Source of the DNA: Piromyces finnis
Lineage: Eukaryota > Neocallimastigomycota > Neocallimastigomycetes > Neocallimastigales > Neocallimastigaceae
Length of the DNA: 64,000 nt
NCBI GenBank assembly: GCA_002104945.1
Contig: MCFH01000010.1
Coordinates: forward strand, 434,001-498,000
Reading direction: 5' to 3'
The notes below the pieces were generated by a model. The model was given only the letters and a program-made list of their open reading frames with translations. It was not told the DNA's origin and made no database searches. Within the stretch, counting starts at the first letter, position 1. Each line of letters begins with the position of its first letter. Below, in pieces: positions 16,697 to 33,373 of this stretch. Made by a program: the position numbers and the translations under genes.

Positions 16697-19600
16697 TTAA
16701 ACTTCATTGCTCATATCATTCTTTTTAACTTTATATAAGTCATCAAAAATCTTTCTTTTAAACATAAATCTTGCTATATTTGAAATGGCATTAAATGATT
16801 TATATTTTGAAAGATGCTTTATGCCAAAAATTTTTATATTGCTAAAGAAAACAGCATATTTTTTATTTTTAATATGGACTTTTTTATTGCTTTTGGTTGT
16901 ATTTTTAAATTTATATAGATCATTGGTACTGGCATAAAAGTCATTACTGTTTTGTCTTAAATCTATTGTAGACTTTTGAATAATACGTCCAATATTTTGA
17001 GTTTCTTGATCATCAAATGAACTATTTTCACCTTTCATTAATTTCTCTTTTGCAGATTTAATAATATCATTGTAGGTTACACCTTTAGCAATTTGATTAA
17101 ATTGTTGATAGGATAGCATACTTAACAATATAAGAATTGATAAATCTAATATAAATAATAAAAAGGCTGAACTATAAAATATCCAACTTTTTGAAAATAA
17201 TTTAGAATAATCAATGAAACCATTATTATTATAAAATTTTATACAAGCTAATTTTTTTTTTTCGGTTTTTAATATAAAATAATAATAATAATAATAATAA
17301 ATAATGTTAATTCGGTCAATCCTTTATATCTTTAATATTTATATTATTTATATATAATAATTACTTTCAACAATTCTAAATAAAGTCATTCCTAATGCTG
17401 ATAAAGCAGATATAAGTAAATAAATAAAAGTTTTATGATTTCCAGCACCTACACAATTGTTGATAAATGTACAATGATGATCAAATCGACAAACGCATTT
17501 ATTACAAATTTTACAATGCTTGACTTTTGAACTTTTAGGTTTCATTAACTATTTATAATTATTAAATATTAATAAATAATCTGTAATTTTTTATTAAAAG
17601 AAATTTTATCTTTTTATAATAAATACCTCACAAGTATAGCAATATTTTTTTATTTCTCCCCCATTATATACAAGGGATGATAAGTTCTATTAGTATACAT
17701 ATATAAACGAAGGAGAAAGAGTTTAATATTATGTTGTTATAAATTTTAAAATATTTATATATATATATTTATTTATTTATTTATTTATTATTATTGTCTT
17801 ATTAACCTTGTATTTTGAATTTTCCATTGAGTATTCCTTTGTTAAATATCCTGGATTTGAATTGACACAATATAAGAATAATATCAATACAGTTACCATT
17901 ATAAATACATCAACTATATTTAATATAATGTTTTGTTCAGAATCTAATTAAATATATATCAAATCATTTAATATTAATTATTATTAATCATTTCATTATA
18001 TTTAATAATTATTAAGGAAAAAAAAAAAACTTACAAGGTATAATTAATAAGCAAGTCATAAAAAGATTATATAAAATAGCAACAAAAGAAAACATCATTA
18101 CATATGGGTTTGCAGTGTTACTATTAGCAATAAATACATTGTAGATACGACTATGTAAATAATAACAAATGGCACTTGAGATCACAATACCAAGATATGG
18201 AATCGAAAATGTAATTAAAAACCACAATCCCATAAGTAATAATGGTGCACAAAACAAAAATATATATCTTTTCCATGTTAAATGCTATTAATATTTATAA
18301 ATAAAATTCATTTTAATTTATTAATCTTATATTATATTCTTATGTTTTTACTATATTATTAGTAAATATTTACCCATAGTGTATTGATATCCTTAACATT
18401 ATTTTTTTTAACCTTTGTTAAAAATTTTGATATATTTTCCCAATATTCATTTCTAAAATCTTTTTTCTTATTACAATTAGCAGAAGCTATTTCAAGTGGT
18501 GTTTTACCATTAAAATCTTTTTGATAAATTAATCCACGATCTTGATTTACTAATAATTTACAAATTTCATAAAAGCCACGTTCCGCAGCTATATGAAGTG
18601 CTGACTTTCCTGTGCTGGGATCTACATAATTTGTTGGACATCCTCTTTTTATTAAAAAGTTAAGCATGACAATATATCCATCTATGACAGATAAATTGAT
18701 ATAATTACTATTTTGATAATGAATAGTTAGTTGAGTTTCTAAAAATTGTACTATTGATATATTTCCATTTCTAATGGCTAATGCAACAACATCATGACCA
18801 TCACAATCAACAATAGTAGGGTCAGCTCCACATTGTAATAATAATGATAGTATCTTTACATTATCATGAATACTTGCTGTATGTAAAGCTGTTGTTCCAT
18901 TAGATCTTGAAGGCTTGTCTCCCGATTTTTGATCAATATTTAAAGATGGCCTACTTAATAAATACTTAATGACTTCCATATTCCTTTTATTATTATCATT
19001 GTTGTTTAATTATTTATTTTTATTTTATTTAAATATAAATATTTCAAAAAAAAAAATATATATATATATAAATAACCTTGTTTCTAATTTAATATTATTA
19101 TAATTTTAATAATACTTACTCTCCAAAAATAGCATTTTGTAATACAGTATATCCCTCTATACATTTCTTTATTCCATTAATATATATTACACTTTCACTT
19201 TCACGTTTATTAATTATTTCTTTTTCTGTTAGTACAGCTTTACTTAAATTATTTACTTTACAATTTTCAACAAAATATATTACAGCAGATAAATCACCTC
19301 GACGACAAGCACTAAATATATTGTCATAATCTTTATATATACATACATAAAAAATAATAAAGTTCATGTTATTTTTATTGAAAAACAAATATATTACAAA
19401 GATAAATATATTTTTTTGTTCAAATTTCATAGCAATAATAACTATAATACTAATTATATATAATAATAATAATATATAATAATATTCAATATTTTACCAT
19501 TTGCTGGTGCTCTTCTTATATTATCATAATTAGTTTTTGCCAATTCACTTCTTACTTTTGATTCTTCAAAAAATAATCTACTCCCCGATTGACTACTTTT

Positions 19601-20044
19601 CATTGCATTACCACTTTTATTTAAAGAATTTTTTCTTAAATTTTCAATTTTATTTACATTTAAAATTGAAGAATCTAACATTGTATTACTTTTAAATGAA
19701 AAACTTCTTTTTATTTCAGGTGTTTCTGTTATTTCATTACTTATGCTTACTATATTTATATTTTCTGTATCGATGTTATTTTTTTCTGTAGTTAATTCTA
19801 AGAGAGGGGTATCAATACTCTCTTTTAAAAATGGGTTAAAAATACTATCTTCCCTATTGTCAATACTATTTGATATGAATTCGTGTGAATTTAACATTTG
19901 GAAGTTTAAATTTTCTTTTATCATTGTATTATTTTTAGTATGAGTTTTACTCTTTTTTTTATCTTTAGAATCTATTATATAGGAATCACCATCTAAATTA
20001 TTTAGATAAATATTTTCCACCATAGACTTGCTTTTTAATTTCAT
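16697..20044 (-). CDS. Ankyrin-repeat DHHC palmitoyltransferase (Akr1/HIP14 type)
   Basis: A membrane S-acyltransferase that attaches palmitate to cysteines of target proteins, usually in Golgi or endosomal membranes. Exons on the minus strand: 20044-19498, 19330-19120, 18983-18374, 18284-18035, 17943-17807, 17686-17627, 17548-17365, 17247-16697. They total 2550 bases, or 849 residues. Order: a Ser/Asn-rich N-terminus of about 182 residues; ankyrin repeats to about 450 ([40 protein letters not shown]); hydrophobic segments from about 462; the Cys-rich domain with DHHC at 628-631 followed by [12 protein letters not shown]; further membrane segments; and a basic tail. Ankyrin plus DHHC defines the Akr1/HIP14 class. 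Yeast Akr1 carries DHYC, whereas this protein has DHHC. The exon 5 donor GTTAAT is unusual but is required by phase. Confidence 0.93.
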
Positions 20045-23000
20045 TTTCTATAAAATTTTTTGTTAATTTTAAATAATTTTGAATTTTTTTTTTTTTTATA
20101 ATTATTACAATAATCAAATAATTTTTTTTCTATATTTTCACTTTTATATATTTTGTTAAGATATGTTGCGTCTTTGAATATTAATATATTTGGTAATACA
20201 CTTATATATATAAATAAAATTGTTATTAAATAATGTATATATATTTTACCTGATAAATTAATGTTAAAAAGAATTTTGTTATTATACTTCAACAAAGAGA
20301 TAAATTTGAAATTTGAATGCTAAAATTATTTTTATTGGATATATATTAATTTTTTTTTTTGAATGTAAATTATTTTTTCTTTTTCTTGAACAATTATATT
20401 AATATTTAAATAATTTTAAACTATTTTAATACAATTCTAGTTAATTGTGAGTAACCATCCAATTCATAATTTAAAAGTATATATACAAAATTATATTAAA
20501 ATTAAATATAATTTCTTAAAATTTTTAATAGTAATAAAAAAAAAAATTATACAGAATTAAAAACTTATTAGTTGTAAGAATTTGATAGATTTTAATTATT
20601 AAAACTATTGTTCATTTATATAATTGCTTTTTATGTTTTATTTTTTTTTTAACTTTTGATTTTGCTTATTTTTAAGTTTATATATAAATATTTAAATTTT
20701 AAATAGTTTATATATAGTTTTTATATCCTTTTTTTTTTTTTAAAATTATTATTATTTACTCCTTACTTATTTTTAATTTATATATATTAACAGAACTAAT
20801 TTTAAAATCACTTTAAAATTATTATTCTATTTTTTTTCTTAAATTTATATAAATTAAAAATAAAATAATAAAAAAGAGTATGGTTTTATAATAATAAAAA
20901 GAGTATGAAAAAAGTTATAAAAGAAAAAAAAGGAAAATAAGTTTCATAATATTTTAATAATAGAAAAAGAAAAAAAGAAAAGAATTTACAATTCAAAAGA
21001 CTTTTTTTTCTATAATTCTTTTTACCTTTGACCAAATCATATATTTTAATATTAAATTTTAATATATTTATATATTATTGATTATATTAATATATAGAAT
21101 TTATTTTTTTGAAATAACAATATTGAACTATAATTTAATTATAGTTTAAAAAGTATATTAATTTCAAAACCTTATTTAATAATAAAATATATTAAAAGAA
21201 CTATTGAAAGAACTATAAAATATTAAATTATTATTTATTCATTTATTCAATAGATAGAATATTAAAAAATGTTACTAACTCATTTTTATAATAAATTTTC
21301 TATATTTGTACAAATAAATTAAATTAATTTTTTTATGGAAAACGAAAACCTTAATTTATAATATTATTAATGAATTAAAATTTATAGAAATTATTAAAAC
21401 TGTTATTTTATTAGCCAAAATCTTTATTAATAAATTAGCAAATGTTCCTATTAATCTTTTATATTTATATTTATTTTGGGATATCTTTTCAATGTAATAT
21501 ATAATTCTTTTCATGTTTTTTAGGATTTTATATTTTTAAAATATACAATATAAACACATCTAAATATGAATTATTAAATGCTTAAATAAAATTTAAAGTT
21601 CATATATATATTGTTTCATAATATGTAATATTTCAATGTGATCTAAAATCACAACTGAAACAATCAAAAAAAAATTTTTACACAAAAAAAGCCAAAAAGA
21701 AAAAATATATACATAATTCAATTTTTTTAAATATAAAAATAGTATGTATATAAAGTACATAGTACATCATTTTGTAATTTGTAACTAAAAGATTTCAACG
21801 AAATTTATTGCTATGCGATAAAGTATATTTGTACTGCATAACAATATTATTACTTTATTTTGTTTTGTTTCATCCCATTTTGTTTTATTTTATTTTGTTT
21901 TTAATATTAGAATTAATTTTTAATGACGGCAACGAAAATCCACTTTTCTTTAACATTCACAATTTTTACTATAAAAGATTAACATTACACTAAAAATGAA
22001 AAATTCTGTAAAGAGAATTTTTTAAAAAAATGTTTCAAAAAATAAATTAAAATTCCAATTAAATTAATTTATTTTTTAATAAAAATTTCAACACATGTTT
22101 TATGAGAATTTTAATTTATCGACTAATAAATATTACCCGAATTTTCCATTTCATCAGTAGAATAGTATTGATGATGAGGGAAATAAGTTTTCTTTTTTTA
22201 AAAAAAAAAAAGAGACCTAGAATAGTTCAAAGTATTTTACTTTTCTTATAAATAAAGTATTATCAATATTCATATATGATTTACTAAATAAATAATAAAA
22301 TAAGAATCATCTTCCAAAAATTTAAATAATACATAATTGTTGATCATGGATAATTTATGATTATTTTTTAAATGAAGAGGATTATCATATAATTTTTAAA
22401 TATCTATATATTTAAAAATTCAAAATGTTATAAAGTTTATCCATTCCAAGTTCAAAATCTTGATACAGTATATAAATATAGTTTGAACGAATAATTTTTG
22501 ATGATATTATTAAGATGACATTCATCGTTCAATTTTACATTAAGTTATGGATAGTATATATATCAATATCAATATAATATAGCGATGTTATATTAAGAAG
22601 AAAATAATTAGTCTCTCGGTTTCACATTAAAAAAGAAATTAAAATAATTATATTTTAATAATAATATCTTTTTGTAACATTTTTATCAAGTTATAAATTT
22701 GATAAAAATTACATTAAATAATAGGATAAAATATAAAATATTTATAAATATGAACTTTTTGAATTCAAAAAACATAAAAGAAAGAAAAAGATAGTATATA
22801 CAATAAAAACCTAAAATTTGTTCATGGAGCAAAAATAGAATTAATATATATAAATGAAATAAAATAATATATATGCATATACAATAAAATTAATTAGATA
22901 ATATAAAATAACTTCTTACATAATATTTGAAATTCAATTTCAGGAATTTCAAAATTTGTTTATAAAATAAAATTTTTATGGAATATTTACATAATTTATC

Positions 23001-23654
23001 TTTCATTTTAACAGGCAATTTATTATTATATGAAAAAATATGATGATTTAATTTCATTTTTATATTTAAATAAAATGAAAACAAAAAAATTAATTATTAT
23101 TATTATGATATAATGTAAATATGTATATATACCATTTATGAAAAGAACAACTATTTATAAGTAATGAGTTTTACAATTATTTTTTTTTAATATGTACACT
23201 TTAAATTTATTAAATATTTTTAATTTTTATTTTATTGTTTTTCAAAATGTTAAAAATCGACAGATTTTATTTTTTAAAAGTTATCATTTGTATCCAATCA
23301 TTTTCAAGTATTCATTTAAAATGTTATTATCTTAACTTTCTTATTAATTATTGCTTTATTTTATTTTTTTTTTAATGAATTAAAAAAAATAATAATAAGA
23401 ATTAAACTAAAATGGAATTAAAAATAAGAATATAAATCAAAAAAATAAATAAAATACTACAGTAATAAAATAAAACAAAAGAAGAAAAAAAAGTTTATAA
23501 TTAATATTTTTATATGAATTTTCTATTTTCAGGAAATATATATTTTACAAAGAAATTTGAAAATAAATAATAACAATAGAAAAAAAAAATAAAATCTTTA
23601 AATTATCCTTACTCTATTTAATTTTAACATATTTATCGTAAATAATTTATTAAA
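20045..23654. other. 3.6-kb divergent intergenic region
   Basis: This region lies between the divergent starts of the palmitoyltransferase and F1-beta genes. It contains many A/T tracts, a nested inverted repeat at 21610-21664 and an 8-bp inverted repeat at 22483-22532. Frames of 61-84 codons at 20041-20295 (-), 21808-21993 (+) and 22890-23084 (-) are AT-codon-rich and match nothing I recognise, so they were left out. Confidence 0.6.
21610..21664. repeat. Nested inverted repeat
   Basis: Outer arms ATTGTTTCA (21610-21618) and TGAAACAAT (21656-21664) are perfectly complementary. Inside them TGTGAT (21637-21642) and ATCACA (21648-21653) form a second hairpin with a 5-base loop. No coding context surrounds it. 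Confidence 0.7.
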
Positions 23655-26005
<2,351 letters not shown>

Positions 26006-27047
26006 AAAAAAAAAAAGAAAAAAAAATTTTTTTTTTCTCTTTTATTTTGTTTAATAAATTAATAAATATAAAAGAAAAAAGAAACCGATTATATCTATCC
26101 TTTAATAGTTTTATAATATATATTAAAATTTCTAATTAAAAATAATAAAAAAGGATACTAATAAAAGTATGTAAATTTTTTTTTTTTCTTTAAAGAAAAA
26201 AAATAAAATAAAATAAAATAAAAAATAAAAAAGATACCAAAATAAAATAAAAAAAAAAAAATACGAATAAACACAAAGTTAAAACGATGAAAAATGAATA
26301 ATTTTTTTTTTTTTTTTTATTTGACCTTTTTATTTTAAATCCGATTTTAAAACAAACAAAAAACTTTAAAATATAATGTTCAAAATCTAATAAGAATATA
26401 AGTATCTATATTAATTAAAAAAAAAAAAAAAAAGGTATTGAAATTATGAAAATGTATTATTAAAAGAAAAAAAAAAAATTTTTTTTAAAAATTATTTATA
26501 AAGATATTAGTATTAACATTATAATGTAATATAATGTAATACATCTATTAAAAAAAAAATAATAATAATATTTTTTTAGTTGTTATTGCTGTTATTTTGA
26601 AATTAGCCATAATATAATTTATAAAAGTATAATCATTCTATAATTATTAGTTCTTTTTTTTTACTACTTTATATATATTATATATATTTCTATTGTTATT
26701 CCATATAAAATATACCTATTAATTTTGATCATTAATGTCATATTAATTTGTATAATTTTATATTTAGAGTGAAAATATAAAAGTAAAAATAAAATCAGAA
26801 AAATATAATAATAATAATAATAATATCTTGTCTAATTATTATGTTTTTTTTATTATTATTATTATGGTTTATTTGTTTAATATTGATATCAGGATATATA
26901 TGTATATACTTCTTATATATATATTATTTTTTTGTTTTTTTTGTTTTTTTTGATCGATTGGTTTGATAGAAGATGATTATTTTTTAATTTAAAAAAAAAG
27001 TATACATTTATCAAAATTATATGCGTCTGAATGAATCGTAGTATTTT

Positions 27048-27085
<38 letters not shown>

Positions 27086-27125
27086 AGAGAGGAAGGCGTT
27101 GAAGTTTATTTAAAACGGGTATATC
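26006..27125. other. Convergent 3' intergenic region rich in homopolymers
   Basis: Spacer between the 3' ends of ATP2 (+) and the F-box/WD40 gene (-). It is packed with A- and T-runs, including a 31-base A-run at about 27052-27082 followed by a short GA repeat. No gene was seen. Confidence 0.7.
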
Positions 27126-29408
27126 TTATTTCAAAAAGGTATCAACATCATGAATATCACCTGTGAAATCCCAAATTGCGATTTTTCTATCCTATAAAAA
27201 AGTAAATTAAACATAAAATATTTATTTATATATAATTAAAAGGAATTAGTATCCGTTTTACTTTACTAATAATTCTAAAAATGATATATAATAACGAATA
27301 AAAAAAAAAAAAAAAAATTATTTTAAAAAAAGAATAAACTATAGTTTTACCTGACTTGCACTGACGATTTTTGAAGCATCCATTTGAACATTAAATACCC
27401 AACTGCCATGAGCATTCTTAAAATCTTTTAATAATTTTCCTGTTTTGATATCCCATATTTTAATAGTTTGATCATAGGAACCAGAAACAATACGTTCATT
27501 ATCAAAAGCTAATGTTCTTACTAAATCTTTATGGCCTTCATCACCACTTAAAGTTCGTATGAGCTGGCCTGTTTTTGCATTCCATAATTTAATCGTATGA
27601 TCATTGGACCCTGATGCAATGATGTCACCATTATATTGAACACAAGCTAAACCACGTAAATGGCCAATAAATTCTCTAATGCATTCACCTGTATTAATAT
27701 TCCATAGTTTAATAGTACAATCGCCTGAGGCAGAGACAACTTCATCCCCATAGATATGAATAGCATTCACAGCTGCACGATGACCATTTAATGTCCTTAT
27801 TAGATTGCCGGATTCTAAATCCCATATTTTGATTGTACAATCTTTTGAACAACTCACAATAACTTTATCATTAAATCGAACATCTAATACTGGTGCTACA
27901 TGACCATATTTTCCACTTAATATTTTCAAAACTTCTCCAGTTTTGAAATCCCAAACAATAAGTGTTGAATCACTAGAACCAGACACTACAATTTTATCGT
28001 TATATTGAAGGCAAAGAACGGAACCTTTATGATATTTTAATACTTTAATACATTCCATTGTTTTTATATCCCAAAATTTGATTGATTTATCACGAGAACC
28101 CGATACAATAATATTTTTATCAAATTGAACACAATAAACACTATCGTCATGTCCACTAATGCATTTGGGTGTAATATCCAAGTTCACCCAATTTTTATTT
28201 AAACGTAATCGTTGCTTATATAAATATTTATAATTATGTATTTTACGTCGTTCAATCGGATCTGGTAAACATCCCCAACGTTTCTCATATAAATTATGCC
28301 ATACAGTATTATCATTTGCTAATTCATTCCATTTATGGGATACTTGGGAAATTTTATTTATTGTGTGGATATCATCAATTTGTAATAAAACATTGATCTA
28401 TACAGGTGATAAAAGAAATATATATATATTATTTTTTTTTTTAATTTCTCAATGCATATTTATAACTATAAACATTTAAAAATATATACATTTATACATA
28501 TATATATATATATATATATTTTATAAACACTTACACTTAATTCATATGGAAGAATATTTATAAATCCTATATGTGATAATAATAAAAATAATAAAGAAGA
28601 AATAACAGTTTACTAATGAATACCTTTTATATGTATATATATGTGTATATATATTAATAGATTTTATTCATAAAATGTACATACCATAAACATCTATTTC
28701 AGTTTCATAGGCTGAATCTTTGGCACTATTGATAAGACTTTTTGTGTCATTCATAGAGAGATCATTTATACTTGTAATTATATTTGAAATAACTGGTGCC
28801 TCTAATTCACTTGAATTTTGTGTTTTAGAGACTGAGGATATTGAAGAATTAAAATTTTTTGATGATACAGTTCCAGTTGAAGGATTATGACTACTTCTTT
28901 GAAGCCAACTAAAATTTAATGTAGTAATTATTCATATTAATAAGTAATCATTAGTATATTCAAGAATATTTTTTTCTTTTTTGTTTTTTTTTTTTTTTTT
29001 TTTTGGTAAATAAAAATTAATATATATATTAATAACAATTAATATTTTTATTATTATTATTATGATATAATTAAAACATGATAACTAATAATAATAAATA
29101 GATATATGATTTTTTTTTTTTTTTTTTTTTTTTGGCATAAATAAACTAAAATAAAAAGAGTCAGTTATTTATTTTTATATATGAAAGTTCTTTACTATAT
29201 TGATTAAATTTGAGTAATATTAATTGTTTTATTTATCAAAGAATAACACATTATTTAATATAATTACATTCGTGTAAATAAATATTAATGAAAATAGGTG
29301 ATATTATTAATACATATTGATAATTTTTTATTGTTATTTTTTTTAATTTTTCAACTAGATTTTTGATTTAATAAAGTAAAGTACTTACTCGTTTATTTTT
29401 TGAAACAT
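27126..29408 (-). CDS. F-box/WD40-repeat protein
   Basis: Probable substrate receptor of an SCF ubiquitin ligase. Exons on the minus strand: 29408-29389, 28908-28685, 28566-28535, 28397-27351, 27191-27126. They sum to 1389 bases, or 462 residues. The F-box lies at about residues 83-135 (NILPYELSINVLLQIDD, then VSHKWNELANDNTVWHNLY). Seven WD40 repeats follow, each with the GH...SGSxDxTIKxWD pattern (for example GSRDKSIKFWDI, GSNDHTIKLWNA, GSYDQTIKIWDI), enough for a complete propeller. Exons 1 and 3 are only 20 and 32 bases. The start ATG is the only one that stays in phase with the F-box. Relatives include Cdc4/Fbw7, beta-TrCP and Met30; the exact orthologue and its substrate cannot be assigned from sequence alone. 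Confidence 0.93.
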
Positions 29409-32400
29409 TCTCTAGTCATAAAAAATATATTTATTTTTTTTCTTTTAATTTATTTTAAACTCACTTTATCCCTTTTGGTAAATTCAAAATATTATTTTTC
29501 TTTTATTTTATTTATTATAATTAAAGGTTGAATGAAGGGTTTATTTTCAAAATTGATATAAATGCTTTTTTTTTTTTTTTTTTTTTTTATCTATCAAAGA
29601 AATTTTAATATTCGGTTATTGATTCTTTTTGTTTTATAAAAATAAATAAAATCCAAAATCTTTTCCAATTATTTTTTATTCTTCTTTATAACTTCATATA
29701 TTTAAAATTCTATGTTCTATCTTTTAAATTTTCCAATAATTTATTTTTATTACTATTATTATTATTATTAGATAAAAGAAAAAAAGAAAAAAAAAAAGAG
29801 GAATAACAATAAAATAAAAAAAATAGTATTAGTATTCAAGTCTTTCTTATTATCTTTAAGTGAGGGATAAGTTGTTTTATTTTTTTTTTTTTTTTTTATG
29901 TTTTATATATATAGAATAAAAATTGATATTTTAAGTGTACCTTTTTAATATTTTTATTGATAACTTTTAAATTCTACTATTCCACTATTACTTTTTATAT
30001 AAACTTTTATTTTTTTAAAAAATACTTTCAACAATTTCTATAATAACTTTTATTGTGTATTTTATATACGAATGTACTAATGTATTGATACTAACTAATG
30101 GTTTGATATTTAAAATTAAGTATATCTTTTTTCCTTATATTTTTGGTAGTTTTTTTTTTTTTTTTCTTTGTTATTAGTAATATATCATATATCTTTATAA
30201 AAATAATAATTTATTATTTAACAAAAAAAAAAAAGGAATAATAAATATATAAATATATTTCGTATAAAAAAAAGGGTCAATACTTCATAGTCCGGCCGGT
30301 TTTTTCGTTTGCTTATTTCTGCTTTTTATTTTTTTTTTGTTTTGTTTTGTTTTGTATAGTTTTAATTACTTTTAATTAAAATATAGGGCTTAACTTTTTC
30401 TTTTTATAATTATAAAATTGAAAGAAGAAGTGAAAAAACAGTGTTTTTAATGTTTATAATCCATAGAATAACAAATTATTAATATTTTTTGTTTTGCTTT
30501 GTTTATTGTTTTATATTTAATAATAATTTTTATTTGCTTTTCGATATCTTGTTGTTACTTTAATTTTTTTCAACTTGAAAAATAAATTATGATGAAATAT
30601 AAAAAGAAGTATTTGTAGTATTGTTTTTTTTTTTATTATTTATTATTAAAAAAAAATATATAAATTAAATTTATTGTAATGTTCTATATTAGAAAGGAGA
30701 AAAGATATATTATTTTTGAGGTTTGCAGTTATTAGAAAAAAGAAAAAAAAAATGATATATAAATACGATTTATGAAATTTTTTTTAAATAATTTTACATT
30801 ATTCAATTATACTAATTATTAAAGTTGGTTATCTATTTGATAATATTAAAAAAGAAAGAAAAAAAAAAGAGTGTGTATGAAAAACGCTTTTATTTAATAA
30901 ATAAACGATATTTTTATTTTATTAAATATTTAATAACAAAATAAATATTAAAATTTGTAAAAGTTTTACGATTGTTAATTTTAATTCTTTTTTTTTTTTT
31001 TTTTCTAAAAGTTTTCTTTTTCGATTTTTTAAAAAGAAAAAGAAAAAAAATTTTTTTTTTTTCTTTTGGTTATATTTATTTCCTATTAATATATTTTATA
31101 TATAAATATTTTATATTTTTATTACACTATTATTAATTACTATATTATCTATATTATTATCTTTAAAATTTCCTTTTTTTCCAAAAAAATAAAATAAAAT
31201 AAATTATTAATATAGGAACACACCCACACCTAAACATTAATTAACTTTTCATTTATTATTATTAATTATAGAAAAATATTTAATTATTAAATTAGGTTAA
31301 TTAAAGCATGATCATCCCTTCTAAAATAATAATAATAAAATAAAAAAAAAAAAAACTGAAATTATAATAAAATTATAAACGACATTTTTTTTTAAAATAA
31401 ATACTTTTCTATTGTTTTTATTTTATAGTAAATAAAATATAAAAAAAAAACTAAATACTAAAACATTATTTTATTCTAAATAAAACTTGATATGTATTAA
31501 AATAAAATAAAAAAAAAAAAAACATTGTTCTACCTGTCTAAATTAATATATAAAAAAGGATTGAAATAATTTATTATGAATTAAACTTTAGATAAGAATT
31601 TTTGACCATTTTTTCAATTTAATATAAAATAAAGTTTTTAATTATGGTTGAAAAAATATAATTTATTTAATTTAAATAAATATAAAAAAAAGGAAAAAAA
31701 ATTTTTTGAGTTAATTATAGTAAAGGTAAAAAAAAAAAAAGGTATAGGTATGATTAAAAGTTTAAAAAGAATAATAAAGGAAAAAAAGAATAAAAAGAAA
31801 AAAATAAATATAAATTATAATACATGAATTCTAAAAACAGACATTTATAATGACTAAACTAAATGGAATATATATACATTATATATCCAAAATAATATCA
31901 TCAAAAGATAAAATCAAGATATTTTAAATTTGCTGTCCTAAACATTTAATTAAAAAAAAATATAAATTAAAAAAATAGTAGTAATACAGGATAAAAAAAA
32001 AAAAATTACAGTACTTTTTTATATATTCATTATATAATAGCAATAATGCATATTTTAATAGTTGTATTTCTTAAAAAAAATTCTTTATATAAAAAAAATG
32101 GCATTTATAAAAACATTTTTAATTTTTTTATTATTTTAATTCTAGTTAAATAGATTTAGTCAAAAATAAGTTTGAAAACTAGTAAAAAAAATCAATAATA
32201 CATTGCATATTTAATTTAAAAATATAGTATGATATTTGATATTTAATTAGATCTTATTTATTCTCTACTAATAGTTTAATTAATGCATTAATAATTTATA
32301 TGCTTTAATATCTTTTAAAATTATTAATATTTAATCTATTTCTTTTTTTTATTATTATTTATTATTATTATTATATTATATGAAGTTATTTCTATGAAAA

Positions 32401-33373
32401 CTTATTAAACTTTAATAAAGAATCTATAATTATATTTTGTAGAATGTCTCTTTTTTTTTATTATTATTTTTTGTTAATAAAATAGTAAAAAGGCATATTT
32501 ATACTTTATTCATAAACATCATTTTAAAAATTGTATTTAATTCCTTTCATTTTCCATCTAGAGTATTGATATTTTAACTTGAAAAAAAAAAAAGCAAATT
32601 AGTTTTTTTTTTATAAGTCTATTATTATATCAAAATAATAATCAATTAAATTATTTTTCTTTTAATGCAATGAATGATATATTAAATTGATTAAATAAAA
32701 TTTAACTACCAATATAAAATAATTAAACCTTGCTTTAATATTTCGCTATTAACTCATTTTTTTGTAGTAACATAGAGCTGGGTTTAAATAGAATTAAAAT
32801 GAATTAAAATATTGAAATGTTATCATTTAAAAATGCTTTTTATTTTGTTGCTAACCTTTTAATCTGAATTTTTTTTTAAAGATTATTATAATATTTTAAT
32901 TAATAAATGCTTTAAATAGAAACTATTTATTACTTTACAAAGCAGTCTCCAAAATATTATTAATCCACAGTATTTTCATCACATCCTAAAACATATTTAG
33001 CCTTTATGATATTATGTATTATATACAAAAAACCATCAAGATATTATATCCACTCTAATTAAAATAACGAATTAATTACACTCAACTAAAATTACTCAAA
33101 CACTCTCTCATAATATATTTTTTTAATATTTTTTTAATTTTATTTTTTTTTGTGTTTTTTTATTTTTTTAAAGAGTTTTCTCCATACAAGTACTATGATT
33201 GAAATACGATCCTTTTTCTTCAAGAAAGAAGACTAATTAGATTTCCCAAAAGAGAAGATCATTTATTTAAACTTTTCCTTTTCAAAAAATGAGCACATAT
33301 TCTTCACATATCCTTATACTTTAAAACTTTAATTTAACAGAGACGCTTCAAGAATTAGGATGTCTCAAGCAGA
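29409..33373. other. Gene desert, left part
   Basis: Almost pure AT sequence upstream of the F-box gene and downstream of RPL41. Notable islands are the GC-only octamer CCGGCCGG at 30292-30299 and a C-rich motif at 31218-31230. The last ~190 bases (33180-33373) are less AT-rich and probably form the RPL41 3' untranslated region. No tRNA-like structure was found. Confidence 0.55.
30292..30299. other. GC-only palindromic octamer CCGGCCGG
   Basis: A perfect 8-bp palindrome of G and C lies about 0.9 kb upstream of the F-box gene start, in DNA otherwise nearly all A and T. It contains inverted CCG/CGG half-sites of the kind bound by Zn2Cys6 regulators. Function is unproven. Confidence 0.5.

Noticed and set aside
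20041-20295. 84-codon minus-strand frame just upstream of the palmitoyltransferase start
   Set aside because: Dominated by Ile, Lys and Asn codons typical of random AT sequence; no splice signal links it to the gene and no family match.
21808-21993. 61-codon hydrophobic plus-strand frame
   Set aside because: Made largely of a TTTTG/TTTTA repeat; no homology or gene-like context.
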